Assembly: GCA_017523285.1 (NCBI GenBank) | Contig: JAFWWU010000106.1 | Location: forward strand, 1 to 64,000 | From: Ruminococcus sp. | GTDB taxonomy: Bacteria; Bacillota; Clostridia; Oscillospirales; Ruminococcaceae | DNA length: 64,000 nt | Direction: 5' to 3' | Part shown: piece by piece, positions 1-8,070 of the stretch | How the letters are laid out: every line of letters starts with the position of its first letter | How positions within the stretch are numbered: position 1 is the first letter of the stretch | Notes under the pieces: model-generated | What the model saw: the letters and a program-made list of their open reading frames with translations, nothing else | Told to the model about the DNA's origin: nothing | Databases searched by the model: none | Translations under genes and position numbers: made by a program

Positions 1-1257
1 CCATGCAAATGAAACAACTCTGAATACAGAGCTATCCTTGTCCCATGCAAGTATGATACCAAAAACAGCAATCGCAAGAAGTATAACTCTTGCGACTATC
101 ATTGAAGCCTTATCGCTGAGCTTTATATTGAATACACCTTTCAGGATATTTTCTGACATTGAAGATGAAGCGGCAAGAAGCTGTGAGTCAGAAGTTGACA
201 TTGTACATGCAAGTATTCCTGCAAAAACAAGACCTGCAATAATAGCAAGACCATAATTGTGCTCGCCCATATATTGTGCTAACTTGATTACGATTTTTTC
301 GGAATCGCTGTTGCTGAGAGTTTCAAGCTTTCCGCTTTTTGAAAGAACATTTCCGATAAAACCGATAAGTATTGCGATAGCCATTGATATAACAACCCAT
401 ACTGAAGCTATTCTTCTTGATGTCTTTATCTTGTTTTTATCTTCAATAGCCATGAAACGCAGAAGAATATGAGGCATACCGAAATAACCCAATCCCCATG
501 CAAGAAGTGAAGTAATGGTAAGTAAGGAATATTTGTCAGCTTCGCCTGTAACTGTGTTATGTATATGACTTAGCGAGAAATACCCTGCCATTGACTCAGC
601 ATTATCGATTACGTTATCAAAGCCGCCTGCTGCATTGACACCGAAGATAACAATGCTTATAAGAGCAAGTGTCATAACAATACTCTGAATAAGGTCAGTA
701 GTACTTGCGGCAAGAAATCCGCCTGTGCATGTGTATGAAATAATGATAATTGCACTAATTATCATTGCAAGATGATAATCCCAGCCGAAAAGTGAGCTGA
801 AAAGCTTTCCGCATGCAGAAAATCCTGAGGCAGTATAAGGGATAAAGAAGATAAGGATTATCAGAGCTGAAACTCCCATAAGTATCTTGCTTTTATCATT
901 ATAACGCTTTGAAAAGAAATCAGGAATGGTGATTGCATTGCATTGCTGGCTGTAAACTCTGAGTCGTTTTGCAACAATAAGCCAGTTGATGTATGTACCG
1001 ATTGCAAGACCAATAGCTGTCCAGCCTGCCTCAGCACCGCCTGTGAGGTATGCAACTCCCGGAAGTCCCATAAGAAGCCAGCTGCTCATATCAGAGGCTT
1101 CGGCACTCATAGCAGTTACAAGAGGACCAAGTTTACGTCCGCCGAGATAGAAATCTCCGACGTTGTTGTTTTTCTTTGAAACGATTAAACCTATCACAAC
1201 CATTAATATAAGGTAGACGATAATCGTTCCGATGATAAGAATGTCTGTTGTGTTCAT
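1..1257 (-). CDS. putP: Sodium/proline symporter PutP, N-terminal 419 codons (runs off window)
   Basis: Integral membrane Na+/solute symporter (SSS family), expected to import proline with sodium. I translated the minus strand from the ATG at 1257; the frame stays open to base 1, so the C-terminus lies outside the window. The N-terminus has a hydrophobic first helix, then DFYLGGRKLGP and SSWLLMGLPG, the Na+-binding signature of PutP-type members. At the cut edge it reads SVFRVVSFAW, matching the conserved part of later PutP helices. A strong site AAGGAGTAA (rc 1261-1269) lies just before the start. The PutP subfamily call is good; the substrate is inferred from the family. Confidence 0.9.
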   Translation of the reverse strand, partial: MNTTDILIIGTIIVYLILMVVIGLIVSKKNNNVGDFYLGGRKLGPLVTAMSAEASDMSSWLLMGLPGVAYLTGGAEAGWTAIGLAIGTYINWLIVAKRLRVYSQQCNAITIPDFFSKRYNDKSKILMGVSALIILIFFIPYTASGFSACGKLFSSLFGWDYHLAMIISAIIIISYTCTGGFLAASTTDLIQSIVMTLALISIVIFGVNAAGGFDNVIDNAESMAGYFSLSHIHNTVTGEADKYSLLTITSLLAWGLGYFGMPHILLRFMAIEDKNKIKTSRRIASVWVVISMAIAILIGFIGNVLSKSGKLETLSNSDSEKIVIKLAQYMGEHNYGLAIIAGLVFAGILACTMSTSDSQLLAASSSMSENILKGVFNIKLSDKASMIVARVILLAIAVFGIILAWDKDSSVFRVVSFAW

Positions 1258-1298
1258 TTTTTACTCCTTATTTATTTTTTTACAGAAAATGCCCTATT

Positions 1299-1327
1299 AT
1301 TATACCATATATGCTAAAAAAAGACAA
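1299..1327 (-). promoter_or_regulatory. Sigma-A type promoter of putP
   Basis: On the minus strand, TTGTCT (rc 1322-1327) and TATAAT (rc 1299-1304) are separated by exactly 17 bases. The -10 box is about 40 bases upstream of the putP start codon. Confidence 0.65.
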
Positions 1328-1455
1328 GCTTAAAAGAAAGCAAAATCCTGAAAAATCCAATATCGGAAATTATCGTTTTTGAATATTTCCTCAAAATTAA
1401 CAAATAATAGATTATGCTTATATGGCAGTAAAATTAAAAAAGGAGGAGAATATAA

Positions 1456-1632
1456 ATGAAAGCTACTGGTATCGTTAGAAGAATAGACGACCTCGGAAGA
1501 GTTGTTATTCCAAAGGAAATCAGACGTACAATGCGTATTCGTGAGGGTGACCCGTCACAGACAACATTGGAAAGCCCCGTTTCTTACTGCTATTTATTGT
1601 TAGTTCTTGCTAAAAGATTAAAGGTTACATAA
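1456..1632 (+). pseudogene. Truncated SpoVT/AbrB-like transition-state regulator
   Basis: The first 33 residues, MKATGIVRRIDDLGRVVIPK and onward through REGDP, match the SpoVT/AbrB swapped-hairpin DNA-binding domain, and an AGGAGG site (1441-1446) is well placed. After residue 33 the similarity stops. The last 25 residues are unrelated and are encoded by a repeat element that recurs at 5709-5838. SpoVT is normally about 180 residues with a C-terminal GAF-like domain, which is absent here. The product is 58 residues, so it is probably a broken copy, although a small DNA-binding protein could still be made. A full-length spoVT may exist elsewhere in the genome. Confidence 0.75.
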
Positions 1633-1690
1633 TGCAGTATGCTGAAGGTTTTCAACGAAACTGTGCGTATCTCAAAGAGGTAAAATGGGC
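1558..1690 (+). repeat. Dispersed imperfect repeat, copy 1
   Basis: This stretch aligns with 5709-5838. The strongest block contains TTTATTGTTAGTTC followed by AAAAGATTAAAGGTTACATA; similarity is weaker in the 3' half. It begins exactly where the SpoVT homology ends. I see no terminal inverted repeats and no coding capacity conserved between the copies. Confidence 0.6.
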
Positions 1691-1717
1691 GATTTTGTAA
1701 ATTTATATTTTTTACAT

Positions 1718-1750
1718 CACATCCGAGGGAAATTTCGGATGTGCTTTTTG
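1718..1750 (+). terminator. Rho-independent terminator
   Basis: A 9-bp stem CACATCCGA (1718-1726) / TCGGATGTG (1735-1743) is followed by CTTTTTG. It lies downstream of the SpoVT fragment. Confidence 0.75.
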
Positions 1751-1766
1751 TATTTGGATTTCTGTA

Positions 1767-1795
1767 TTGAAGTGTTTAGTAAAATATGCTATAAT
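1767..1795 (+). promoter_or_regulatory. Promoter of the ASCH-SDR-VOC operon
   Basis: TTGAAG (1767-1772), a 17-base spacer and TATAAT (1790-1795) lie about 50 bases upstream of the gene at 1844. The rest of the 1258-1843 interval holds only the broken SpoVT gene, the repeat, a terminator and the putP promoter. Confidence 0.7.
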
Positions 1796-1843
1796 TACTT
1801 TAACAACAAAAAACACAGATAAAAATGCGAGGAGTGATAATTT

Positions 1844-2608
1844 ATGCTGCATCATATGAAATTAAAAGAATCGCCGTTTATAAAAATCAAGAATGGCAGT
1901 AAAACAATAGAGCTTCGTCTGAATGATGAAAAGAGGCAGCAGGTACAGGTCGGTGATTTTATAGAATTCAGTTTGCTTGATAATCCGACTGAAAAGATTC
2001 AGACAAGAGTAACAGCGCTCCATCATTTTAATTCGTTTCAGGAGCTTTATGCTTCACTTCCAAAAGAAAAACTTGGCTATTCTTCTTCAGATACGCCAAA
2101 TCCTGACCATATGGATGAATTTTATCCTCGTGAAAAACAGGAGCAGTATGGTGTTCTTGGTATTGAACTTCGAATGACTGAATTGCAGAAGTTTATTGAT
2201 GCTCAGGAGCATGGTTACAGCTTCGGAGAAACATATCAGACTGCTTTAGCGGAAATGAAGCGGGGAGAGAAGATTTCTCATTGGATATGGTATGTTTTTC
2301 CGCAGATTCAGGGACTTGGACTAAGCGGTACTACTGCATATTTCTCTATCAAAGATATTGAAGAAGCAACCGATTATTACGAACACCCGATTCTTGGTCA
2401 GAGATTGACAGAAATCACAAGTGTGCTTCTTGATATTGATAATGATGACCCGATGACAGTATTCGGATATCCCGATGCGTATAAGGTTCGCTCCTGTATG
2501 ACATTATTCAAGCATGCTGCACCTGAGCAAAAACTTTTTCAGCAGGTGCTTGATAAATTCTGTCGTGGTATTGAGGACGATAAAACTATCATAATACTTG
2601 GAGAATAA
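1844..2608 (+). CDS. ASCH domain-DUF1810 fusion protein
   Basis: A cytoplasmic protein of 254 residues with two domains. Residues 1-112 form an ASCH fold (PUA-like, expected to bind RNA or nucleotides), with SPFIKIKNGSKTIELRLND near the start. Residues about 115-254 match DUF1810, with SHWIWYVFPQIQGLG and YPDAYKVRSCMTLF. Neither domain has a settled reaction, so no function is assigned. A promoter with a perfect spacing precedes it and the next gene starts 3 bases after its stop, so it is the first gene of a three-gene operon. Both domain calls are firm. Confidence 0.85.
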   Translation: MLHHMKLKESPFIKIKNGSKTIELRLNDEKRQQVQVGDFIEFSLLDNPTEKIQTRVTALHHFNSFQELYASLPKEKLGYSSSDTPNPDHMDEFYPREKQEQYGVLGIELRMTELQKFIDAQEHGYSFGETYQTALAEMKRGEKISHWIWYVFPQIQGLGLSGTTAYFSIKDIEEATDYYEHPILGQRLTEITSVLLDIDNDDPMTVFGYPDAYKVRSCMTLFKHAAPEQKLFQQVLDKFCRGIEDDKTIIILGE

Positions 2609-2611
2609 ACT

Positions 2612-3325
2612 ATGAGTGAATTTGAAAACAAAGTTGTTGTCGTTACAGGCGGTGCTAACGGCATAGGAAAATGCATAACTGAGGAATTCAGAAAAAACGG
2701 AGCTTTTGTATATGTAATCGATAATGTTGAGGGCGAGCATTTTGTGGGAGATATTGGCAATAAGGAAACTCTTGAACAATTCGTGAAGTCAGTGCTTTCA
2801 CGTCATGAAAAAATCGACTACCTTATTAATAATGCACCACCGATGATGAAAGGGATTGATGACTGTACCTATGAGGAGTTTCAGTATGCGTTATCAGTTG
2901 GTGTAACTGCGGCTTTTTATCTTTCAAAGCTTTTTGCGAAGCGTTTCAATGCAGGCGGTTCAATAATCAATATATCATCATCCCGTGACCGTATGAGTCA
3001 GCCGCAGACTGAGAGTTATACTGCTGCAAAAGGCGGCATAGCGGCACTTACTCATTCACTGGCAGTGAGTCTGTCGGGAAAGGTGCGAGTGAACTCCATT
3101 TCGCCTGGGTGGATTGATACTGCTTATACTGTTTATGATGGTGCAGATGCTGTTCAGCAGCCTGCGGGCAGAGTTGGAAATCCTCTTGATATTGCCAATA
3201 TGGTGTTTTTTCTATGTTCAGATAAGGCGGGCTTTATTACAGGTGAGAATATCTGCATTGATGGTGGTATGACTAAGCAGATGATTTATCATGGGGATTT
3301 TGGTTGGAAATTATTAGAAAAATAG
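2612..3325 (+). CDS. Short-chain dehydrogenase/reductase (SDR)
   Basis: A 237-residue classical SDR oxidoreductase using NAD(P)H in the cytosol; substrate unknown. The Rossmann signature TGGANGIG is at residues 12-19, an NNA motif at 73-75, the catalytic Ser in the ISSS stretch near 122-124, and Tyr136 and Lys140 form the YxxxK pair. The C-terminus contains FITGENICIDGG, the usual SDR ending. Length is close to the typical 240-250. It follows the ASCH-DUF1810 gene by 3 bases and a VOC protein follows closely, suggesting a small detoxification or metabolite-repair operon (inference). Confidence 0.9.
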   Translation: MSEFENKVVVVTGGANGIGKCITEEFRKNGAFVYVIDNVEGEHFVGDIGNKETLEQFVKSVLSRHEKIDYLINNAPPMMKGIDDCTYEEFQYALSVGVTAAFYLSKLFAKRFNAGGSIINISSSRDRMSQPQTESYTAAKGGIAALTHSLAVSLSGKVRVNSISPGWIDTAYTVYDGADAVQQPAGRVGNPLDIANMVFFLCSDKAGFITGENICIDGGMTKQMIYHGDFGWKLLEK

Positions 3326-3346
3326 TTGTACAAAGGAGAAATTATA

Positions 3347-3724
3347 ATGATAAAGGGAATACATCATATTTCAATGAAATGTCAGAATGAAGAAGAATAT
3401 CAGAAAGTGCGCAGGTTTTATGTTGATGTTCTGAAACTATCCGTTGTCAAGGAGTGTGATGCCTGCATTCTGATGGACACAGGGGCAGGTATCGTGGAGA
3501 TTTTCCGAGATGGTACGGAATCGCTTGAAAAGGGGATAATACGTCATTTTGCATTTGCTGTGGACGATGTTCAGGCTTGTGTAAATGCAGTAGAATCAGC
3601 AGGTTATGAGGTGTTTATTGCACCTAAAAAAGTTCAGATTGGCGGAGATTCTGCATATTCTGCAACAATTGCATTCTGCTATGGACCGCTTGGCGAGGAA
3701 ATTGAATTTTTCTGTCAGGAGTGA
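3347..3724 (+). CDS. VOC (glyoxalase/bleomycin resistance) family protein
   Basis: A 125-residue metal-dependent VOC-fold protein. The family signature is GIHHISMKC at the N-terminus (first metal-ligand His), a central IRHFAFAVDDV stretch with a second His, and a terminal GEEIEFF with the ligand Glu. I chose the ATG at 3347 because AAAGGAG (3332-3338) sits about 8 bases before it; an upstream in-frame TTG at 3326 has no ribosome site. It is the last gene of the 1844-3724 operon. Substrate cannot be told: lactoylglutathione lyase, dioxygenase or antibiotic-binding roles all occur in this fold. Confidence 0.85.
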   Translation: MIKGIHHISMKCQNEEEYQKVRRFYVDVLKLSVVKECDACILMDTGAGIVEIFRDGTESLEKGIIRHFAFAVDDVQACVNAVESAGYEVFIAPKKVQIGGDSAYSATIAFCYGPLGEEIEFFCQE

Positions 3725-3780
3725 TGAAAATACAATTAATACAAATAAAAAAACTATGATTAATTCAGAAAAGCCATTTC

Positions 3781-3810
3781 AAGCCATTCCGCTTGGAATG
3801 GCTTTTGTTA
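3781..3810 (+). terminator. Rho-independent terminator after the VOC gene
   Basis: A perfect 10-bp stem AAGCCATTCC (3781-3790) / GGAATGGCTT (3795-3804) with loop GCTT is followed by TTGTTA. Confidence 0.8.
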
Positions 3811-3949
3811 TATTCCTTTTATTCGTTGATGTGTATAGTTGCTTGTTTTGGTTTAAAAATATTAAAAAATATTACATAAAAATTACATTACAAATAAATC
3901 AAATCCCAAAAATTACATAAAAATTAACTATGCAATACAATCCAACGTC

Positions 3950-4004
3950 AAATTGTATACAATTTACATATTCTATTGATTTTTCTTATTGCGGATATTA
4001 TAAT
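3950..4004 (+). promoter_or_regulatory. Promoter with adjacent 16-bp palindrome
   Basis: TTGATT (3976-3981), 17 bases and TATAAT (3999-4004) form a strong sigma-A promoter for the VWA lipoprotein at 4094. A perfect palindrome AAATTGTATACAATTT (3950-3965) sits 10 bases upstream of the -35 box and could be an operator. The remainder of 3725-4093 holds only the terminator and AT-rich DNA. Confidence 0.6.
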
Positions 4005-4093
4005 TTAACCATAGATAAAGCAACGTCAGACAGAGTTTGTACGATGCTACATTTAAAAACCAAAAAATAGCTATATGCGAAAGGATGTTTTTT

Positions 4094-5689
4094 ATGAATA
4101 AAAATACTTTAAAATGCTTACTCACATCAGCAGTTATTGCTACATCATTTACTTCTTGTACAGCGGAGGATGGAAATATCTCTTATTCAAACTCAACTGC
4201 AAATTCCTACTACTACGCTGAGGAAAGTTGTGTTTCTGAATCTGCACCTGATAAGGGGACTTCTTCTGACTGGGATTCTATGTATGATAACAACGAAGAA
4301 TATTCACAAATAATTGAAAATGCTTTTGAATCAGTTATAACAAATCCGCTTTCAACATTTTCAGCAGATGTAGATACTGCATCTTATTCAAATATCAGAA
4401 GAATGATAAATGATTATGGTTATATTACTGATAAGAACGCAGTCAGAATTGAAGAAATGATAAATTACTTTGATTATAATTATGAACCGCCAACAGATAA
4501 GCCGTTCTCTGTAACTACCGAAATATCTGAATGTCCTTGGAATAGAAGCAACAAGCTTTTATCAATCGGAGTAAAAGGGCAGGAAATTGAAACTGAGCGT
4601 ATTTCATCAAATGTAGTATTTTTAATTGATGTTTCAGGTTCAATGTATTCAGAGGATAAATTACCGCTTTTAGCTGAATCATTCTGTATGCTTACCGAAA
4701 ACTTTACAGAAAATGATAGAGTTTCTATCGTAACCTACGCAGGAAATGAAGCTGTTCTGCTTAGAGGAACACCAGGAAACGAATACGGCGAAATATCATC
4801 AGTGCTTAAATCACTTGAAGCAGGCGGCTCGACAAATGGTGCGGCAGGTATTGTCACCGCTTATGAGCTTGCAGAAAAATATTTCATTGAAGGCGGCAAC
4901 AACAGAGTTATTCTTGCAACTGATGGCGACCTTAACGTAGGCGTATCTTCAGTTGAAGGTCTTGAAAAGCTTATCACTGAAAAAAGAGAAACAGGCGTAT
5001 ATCTTTCTGTTCTTGGATTTGGTACGGGAAATATAAAGGATAACAAAATGGAAATTCTTGCAGACAAAGGTAATGGAAATTATGCTTACATAGACAGCAT
5101 TTCAGAAGCAAGAAAAACACTTGTAGAAGAAGTTGGCGGAACATTGTTCACAATAGCAAAGGATGTAAAATTCCAGGTTGAATTCAACCCTGCGTATGTA
5201 TCTGAATACCGACTTGTAGGATATGAAAACAGACTTATGAATGATCAGGATTTTTACGATGATAAGAAAGATGCAGGTGAAATAGGTGCTGGTCATACTG
5301 TAACAGCTCTTTATGAATTAACTCCTGTTGGAAGTGGAATACCTCTCAAGTATCAGCCTGAAGAAACAGAACAAATAACAGAAACAGAGTTTACTGATGA
5401 ATGGCTTACTGTAAGCGTTAGCTACAAAGAGCCTGATTCTGACGAAAGCAATATACTCAAATTTCCTGTCGGCAAAGATAAAATAACTGATTCTCCGAGT
5501 GAAAATATGCAGTTTGCATCTTGTGTTGCTGAATTTGGTATGCTTCTTCGTGAAAGTGAGTATTCAGGAGATATAACATATCACGATGTTTTAACAACTC
5601 TTAACACTCTTGAGTGCGTGTATATGGATAAATACAAACATGAATTTATGGAACTGGTAGAGAAATCTTCTATGTACATAAATTATTGA
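4094..5689 (+). CDS. VWA-domain lipoprotein, YfbK-like
   Basis: A 531-residue exported lipoprotein with an N-terminal signal peptide and a lipobox-like SFTSC that makes Cys22 the likely lipidated residue. Residues about 75-170 match the YfbK N-terminal extension (NPLSTFSADVDTASYSNIRR), followed by a von Willebrand A domain with the MIDAS motif DVSGSM near residue 178 and a C-terminal DUF3520-like region. VWA domains bind proteins through a metal ion; the partner is unknown. I chose ATG 4094 because GAAAGGA lies upstream and the signal peptide starts there. It is monocistronic, with its own promoter at 3976-4004. Confidence 0.85.
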   Translation: MNKNTLKCLLTSAVIATSFTSCTAEDGNISYSNSTANSYYYAEESCVSESAPDKGTSSDWDSMYDNNEEYSQIIENAFESVITNPLSTFSADVDTASYSNIRRMINDYGYITDKNAVRIEEMINYFDYNYEPPTDKPFSVTTEISECPWNRSNKLLSIGVKGQEIETERISSNVVFLIDVSGSMYSEDKLPLLAESFCMLTENFTENDRVSIVTYAGNEAVLLRGTPGNEYGEISSVLKSLEAGGSTNGAAGIVTAYELAEKYFIEGGNNRVILATDGDLNVGVSSVEGLEKLITEKRETGVYLSVLGFGTGNIKDNKMEILADKGNGNYAYIDSISEARKTLVEEVGGTLFTIAKDVKFQVEFNPAYVSEYRLVGYENRLMNDQDFYDDKKDAGEIGAGHTVTALYELTPVGSGIPLKYQPEETEQITETEFTDEWLTVSVSYKEPDSDESNILKFPVGKDKITDSPSENMQFASCVAEFGMLLRESEYSGDITYHDVLTTLNTLECVYMDKYKHEFMELVEKSSMYINY

Positions 5690-5708
5690 TTCTAAACGTA
5701 AAATGATA

Positions 5709-5838
5709 CTGACAACATTAAAAAACTCTGTTTTATTGCTGTTTATTGTTAGTTCATACCAAAAGATTAAAGGTTACATAATGCAATCTGATGAAATCCT
5801 TTCTCTGACAGTACATATTCTGAAGAGGGGAAACTTGA
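5709..5838 (+). repeat. Dispersed imperfect repeat, copy 2
   Basis: Partner of 1558-1690. The shared part runs from GACAACATT through ATTGTTAGTTC to AAAAGATTAAAGGTTACATA; the second half is diverged. It ends at the -35 box of the MATE promoter. Confidence 0.6.
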
Positions 5839-5863
5839 CATTATTTACCGCTTATGATACAAT
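5835..5863 (+). promoter_or_regulatory. Promoter of the MATE gene
   Basis: TTGACA (5835-5840), a 17-base spacer and TACAAT (5858-5863) form a near-consensus promoter about 85 bases upstream of the MATE start. Confidence 0.75.
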
Positions 5864-5870
5864 ATAATAG

Positions 5871-5936
5871 ATGATTCGGAGTGCTTATGCCGGATAAAAC
5901 AGCAGGCTTAATGTCTGCTGTTTTATCCGCTTTTTT
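5871..5936 (+). promoter_or_regulatory. Putative transcription attenuator in the MATE leader
   Basis: Downstream of the promoter at 5835-5863 a perfect 15-bp stem CGGATAAAACAGCAG (5891-5905) / CTGCTGTTTTATCCG (5915-5929) is followed by CTTTTTT and then directly by the MATE ribosome site GGAGG (5939-5943). An 8-codon open frame (5871-5897, reading MIRSAYAG and stop) runs into the first stem arm. The hairpin should terminate transcripts started at this promoter unless disrupted, so control by attenuation is likely. The leader-peptide role is inferred. It could instead only terminate read-through from the VWA gene. Confidence 0.5.
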
Positions 5937-5948
5937 ATGGAGGTTATA

Positions 5949-7297
5949 ATGGATAACAATAATAGTTTTACGGAAGGCGCTATATTGCCTAAATTGTTGA
6001 AATTTATGCTGCCTGTTTTATTTGCTATGTTTTTACAGGCAATGTATGGTGCAGTCGATTTACTTGTAGTAGGTCAGTTTGGTTCAACGGCAGATGTTTC
6101 CGCTGTTTCAACGGGCTCGCAGATTATTACAACACTGACTAATCTTATTGTCAGTTTTTCTATGGGTATTACAGTAACTGTTGCCCAGCGTATCGGACAA
6201 AAGCGTGCTGATGATGCAGCACAGACTATCGGAACAGGACTTATCATTTTTGCGATAACCGGAGTTGTATTCATGGTGATAAGTATAATCGGGGCATCAC
6301 TGCTTACAAAGACTATGCAGGCACCGAAGGAAGCGTTTGATCTGACAGTTAGCTACATCAGGATTTGCGGTGTCGGATTTCCTGTAATAACTGCCTATAA
6401 TCTGCTTGGCAGTATTTTCAGAGGGCTTGGGGATTCAAAAACACCTTTGAAAGCGGTTGGCATAGCGTGTATAGTTAATATTATCGGTGATTTGCTGTTT
6501 GTTGCCGTCTTTAATCTTGGTGCATCGGGAGCTGCTATTGCAACGGTAATTGCACAGCTGATAAGCGTAATTATTTCGTTCTTTATAATCAAGAGAACAA
6601 AACTGCCGTTTAATATGCGCAAATCAAATATGAAATTGAAAAGACAGTATGCTTCAAATATCATACGCATTGGTGTTCCTATTGCTTTGCAGGAGTTCCT
6701 TGTGGGAATATCATTCCTCGTAATGATTGCGATAGTAAATCGTATCGGTGTTACTGCTTCAGCAGGAGTAGGTGTTGCAAATAAGGTTTGCAATTTTATT
6801 ATGCTTGTACCGATTTCATTTATGCAGTCAATGTCGGCATTTGTTGCTCAGAACTATGGTGCAGGATTTATTGACCGTGCAAAAAAGGCACTCAAAAGCG
6901 GTATCGCTGTATCGTTCATTTTTGGAATTGCGATGTTTGTGCTGACATTTTTTCGTGGTGATTTGCTTGCAGGTATATTCTCAAACAATGCCGATACTGT
7001 ATCTGATGCGTGGGATTATCTGAAAGCCTATGCCATTGATTGCCTGCAAACCTGTTTCCTTTTCTGTTTATCGGATATTTTAACGGAATAGAGAAAACTA
7101 AGTTTGTTATGATGCAGGGAATATGCGGGGCATTTCTTGTAAGAATTCCCGTAGCCTTTTTGATGCAGCATTTCGGAAACGACGGCTCACTTTTCCAGAT
7201 CGGACTTGCAATCCCATGTTCGACAGTACTGCAGATCATTATGTGCTTTGTTGCTTACATATATTTTGGTAAAAAGAATTCAGAAAATACTCTGTAA
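5949..7297 (+). pseudogene. MATE family multidrug/sodium antiporter, frameshifted
   Basis: A DinF/NorM-type MATE exporter of about 450 residues when both frames are joined. It opens with NSFTEGAILPKLLKFMLPVL and has the usual hydrophobic helices and MATE motifs such as GLGDSKTPL. The frame closes early at 7091. The missing C-terminal part, GYFNGIEKTKFVMMQGI onward, continues in another frame to 7297. Adding one T in TGTTTA (7065-7070) restores FCFIGYFNG, so a one-base deletion split the gene. It may be a real pseudogene or an assembly error. Start ATG 5949 is set by GGAGG five bases upstream. Confidence 0.85.
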
Positions 7298-7333
7298 ATC
7301 TGATTGTTTTAAAGTTAGATTTATAGGATTAAG

Positions 7334-7603
7334 ATGAATATGAAACGCTCAGGTATTTTAAGGTGTTATATGAATGAAAAAAAGAAAAATACGTTTCAAA
7401 GACAAGCAATCGTCTGCCAGATATGCAATTTGTTAATGATAATTATACTAACAATTATAACCTCAGTAATTCTGTATCTCTTATTTGAAGATATAGGAGT
7501 ATCGCTCTTTTTATTACCGGTTTTATTGCTTTTTTATGGATTTATTGAGGAAAGGTTTATTTCAAGGATTGTAAATGGTGTCGTTGAAAAAATAGTTAAA
7601 TAA
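7334..7603 (+). CDS. Small membrane protein, unknown
   Basis: An 89-residue protein with a charged N-terminus and two hydrophobic segments (ICNLLMIIILTIITSVILYL, then the LFLLPVLLLFYG stretch). I do not recognise the family. A second start at ATG 7370, preceded by AAGGTG, would remove 12 residues; neither start has a strong ribosome site. It follows the broken MATE gene by 36 bases and may be co-transcribed with it. It could be a genuine small membrane protein or a weakly expressed frame. Confidence 0.45.
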   Translation: MNMKRSGILRCYMNEKKKNTFQRQAIVCQICNLLMIIILTIITSVILYLLFEDIGVSLFLLPVLLLFYGFIEERFISRIVNGVVEKIVK

Positions 7604-7642
7604 CAATAGCGATAAAAAATTTATTAAGCCAAAAGGAGATAT

Positions 7643-7915
7643 ATGGATACACTACGCTGGATTATATCAATCATCATCGGATGTATAGGTATATGGATAG
7701 GAATAATGAACTGGGTTACAATAATCGCAGTAATAAAGTATAAGAAAATTGCCTCATCAGCTCCGTTTTTCGGAGCAATAATTATGGTAATTGCATTACT
7801 TATAATGCCTTTTCAGAAACCATTGTGGATTTTTCTTATTCCACTTGTAATTGATTATAGTTGTTTATTCGGAATAATCAACAGACTTATTGCAAAGAAA
7901 AAATCTGATAATTAA
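7643..7915 (+). CDS. Small three-helix membrane protein, unknown
   Basis: A 90-residue protein with three hydrophobic segments and a basic C-terminal tail (AKKKSDN). The ribosome site AAAAGGAGA lies close before ATG 7643, which supports translation. I do not recognise the family. It lies 39 bases after another small membrane protein on the same strand and may share its transcript. Confidence 0.65.
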   Translation: MDTLRWIISIIIGCIGIWIGIMNWVTIIAVIKYKKIASSAPFFGAIIMVIALLIMPFQKPLWIFLIPLVIDYSCLFGIINRLIAKKKSDN

Positions 7916-7961
7916 TATTAATGCAATTGAATTATTAAGCTAACATTCGGATAATCAAAAC

Positions 7962-7982
7962 GGGGCGGAATAAATCCGCCCC
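7962..7982. repeat. GC-rich inverted repeat in AT-rich spacer
   Basis: GGGGCGGA (7962-7969) and TCCGCCCC (7975-7982) are perfect inverted arms around ATAAA. There is no T-run on either side, so it is not a standard terminator. A related looking stretch is at 24498-24517. Confidence 0.5.
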
Positions 7983-7994
7983 TACATATACCCA

Positions 7995-8029
7995 CAAAAA
8001 ATCCTCCCTGAAATATATCAAGGAGGATT
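7995..8029 (-). terminator. Terminator of the GH43-esterase gene
   Basis: On the minus strand the stem AATCCTCC / GGAGGATT (8022-8029 pairing with 8000-8007) is followed by a T-run (rc 7995-8000). It lies 41 bases past the stop of the 8071-11022 gene. Confidence 0.75.
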
Positions 8030-8070
8030 ATTTCATATTTCACCGATTAAATCGGCAGGCTTTATGCTGA

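Noticed and set aside
3326..3346. TTG start for the VOC protein
   Set aside because: It lies inside the ribosome-site region; the ATG at 3347 has AAAGGAG at correct spacing and matches the family N-terminus.
5690..5948. A known riboswitch class upstream of the MATE gene
   Set aside because: The leader after the promoter is too short for a typical aptamer and I saw none of the conserved riboswitch cores; an attenuator fits better.
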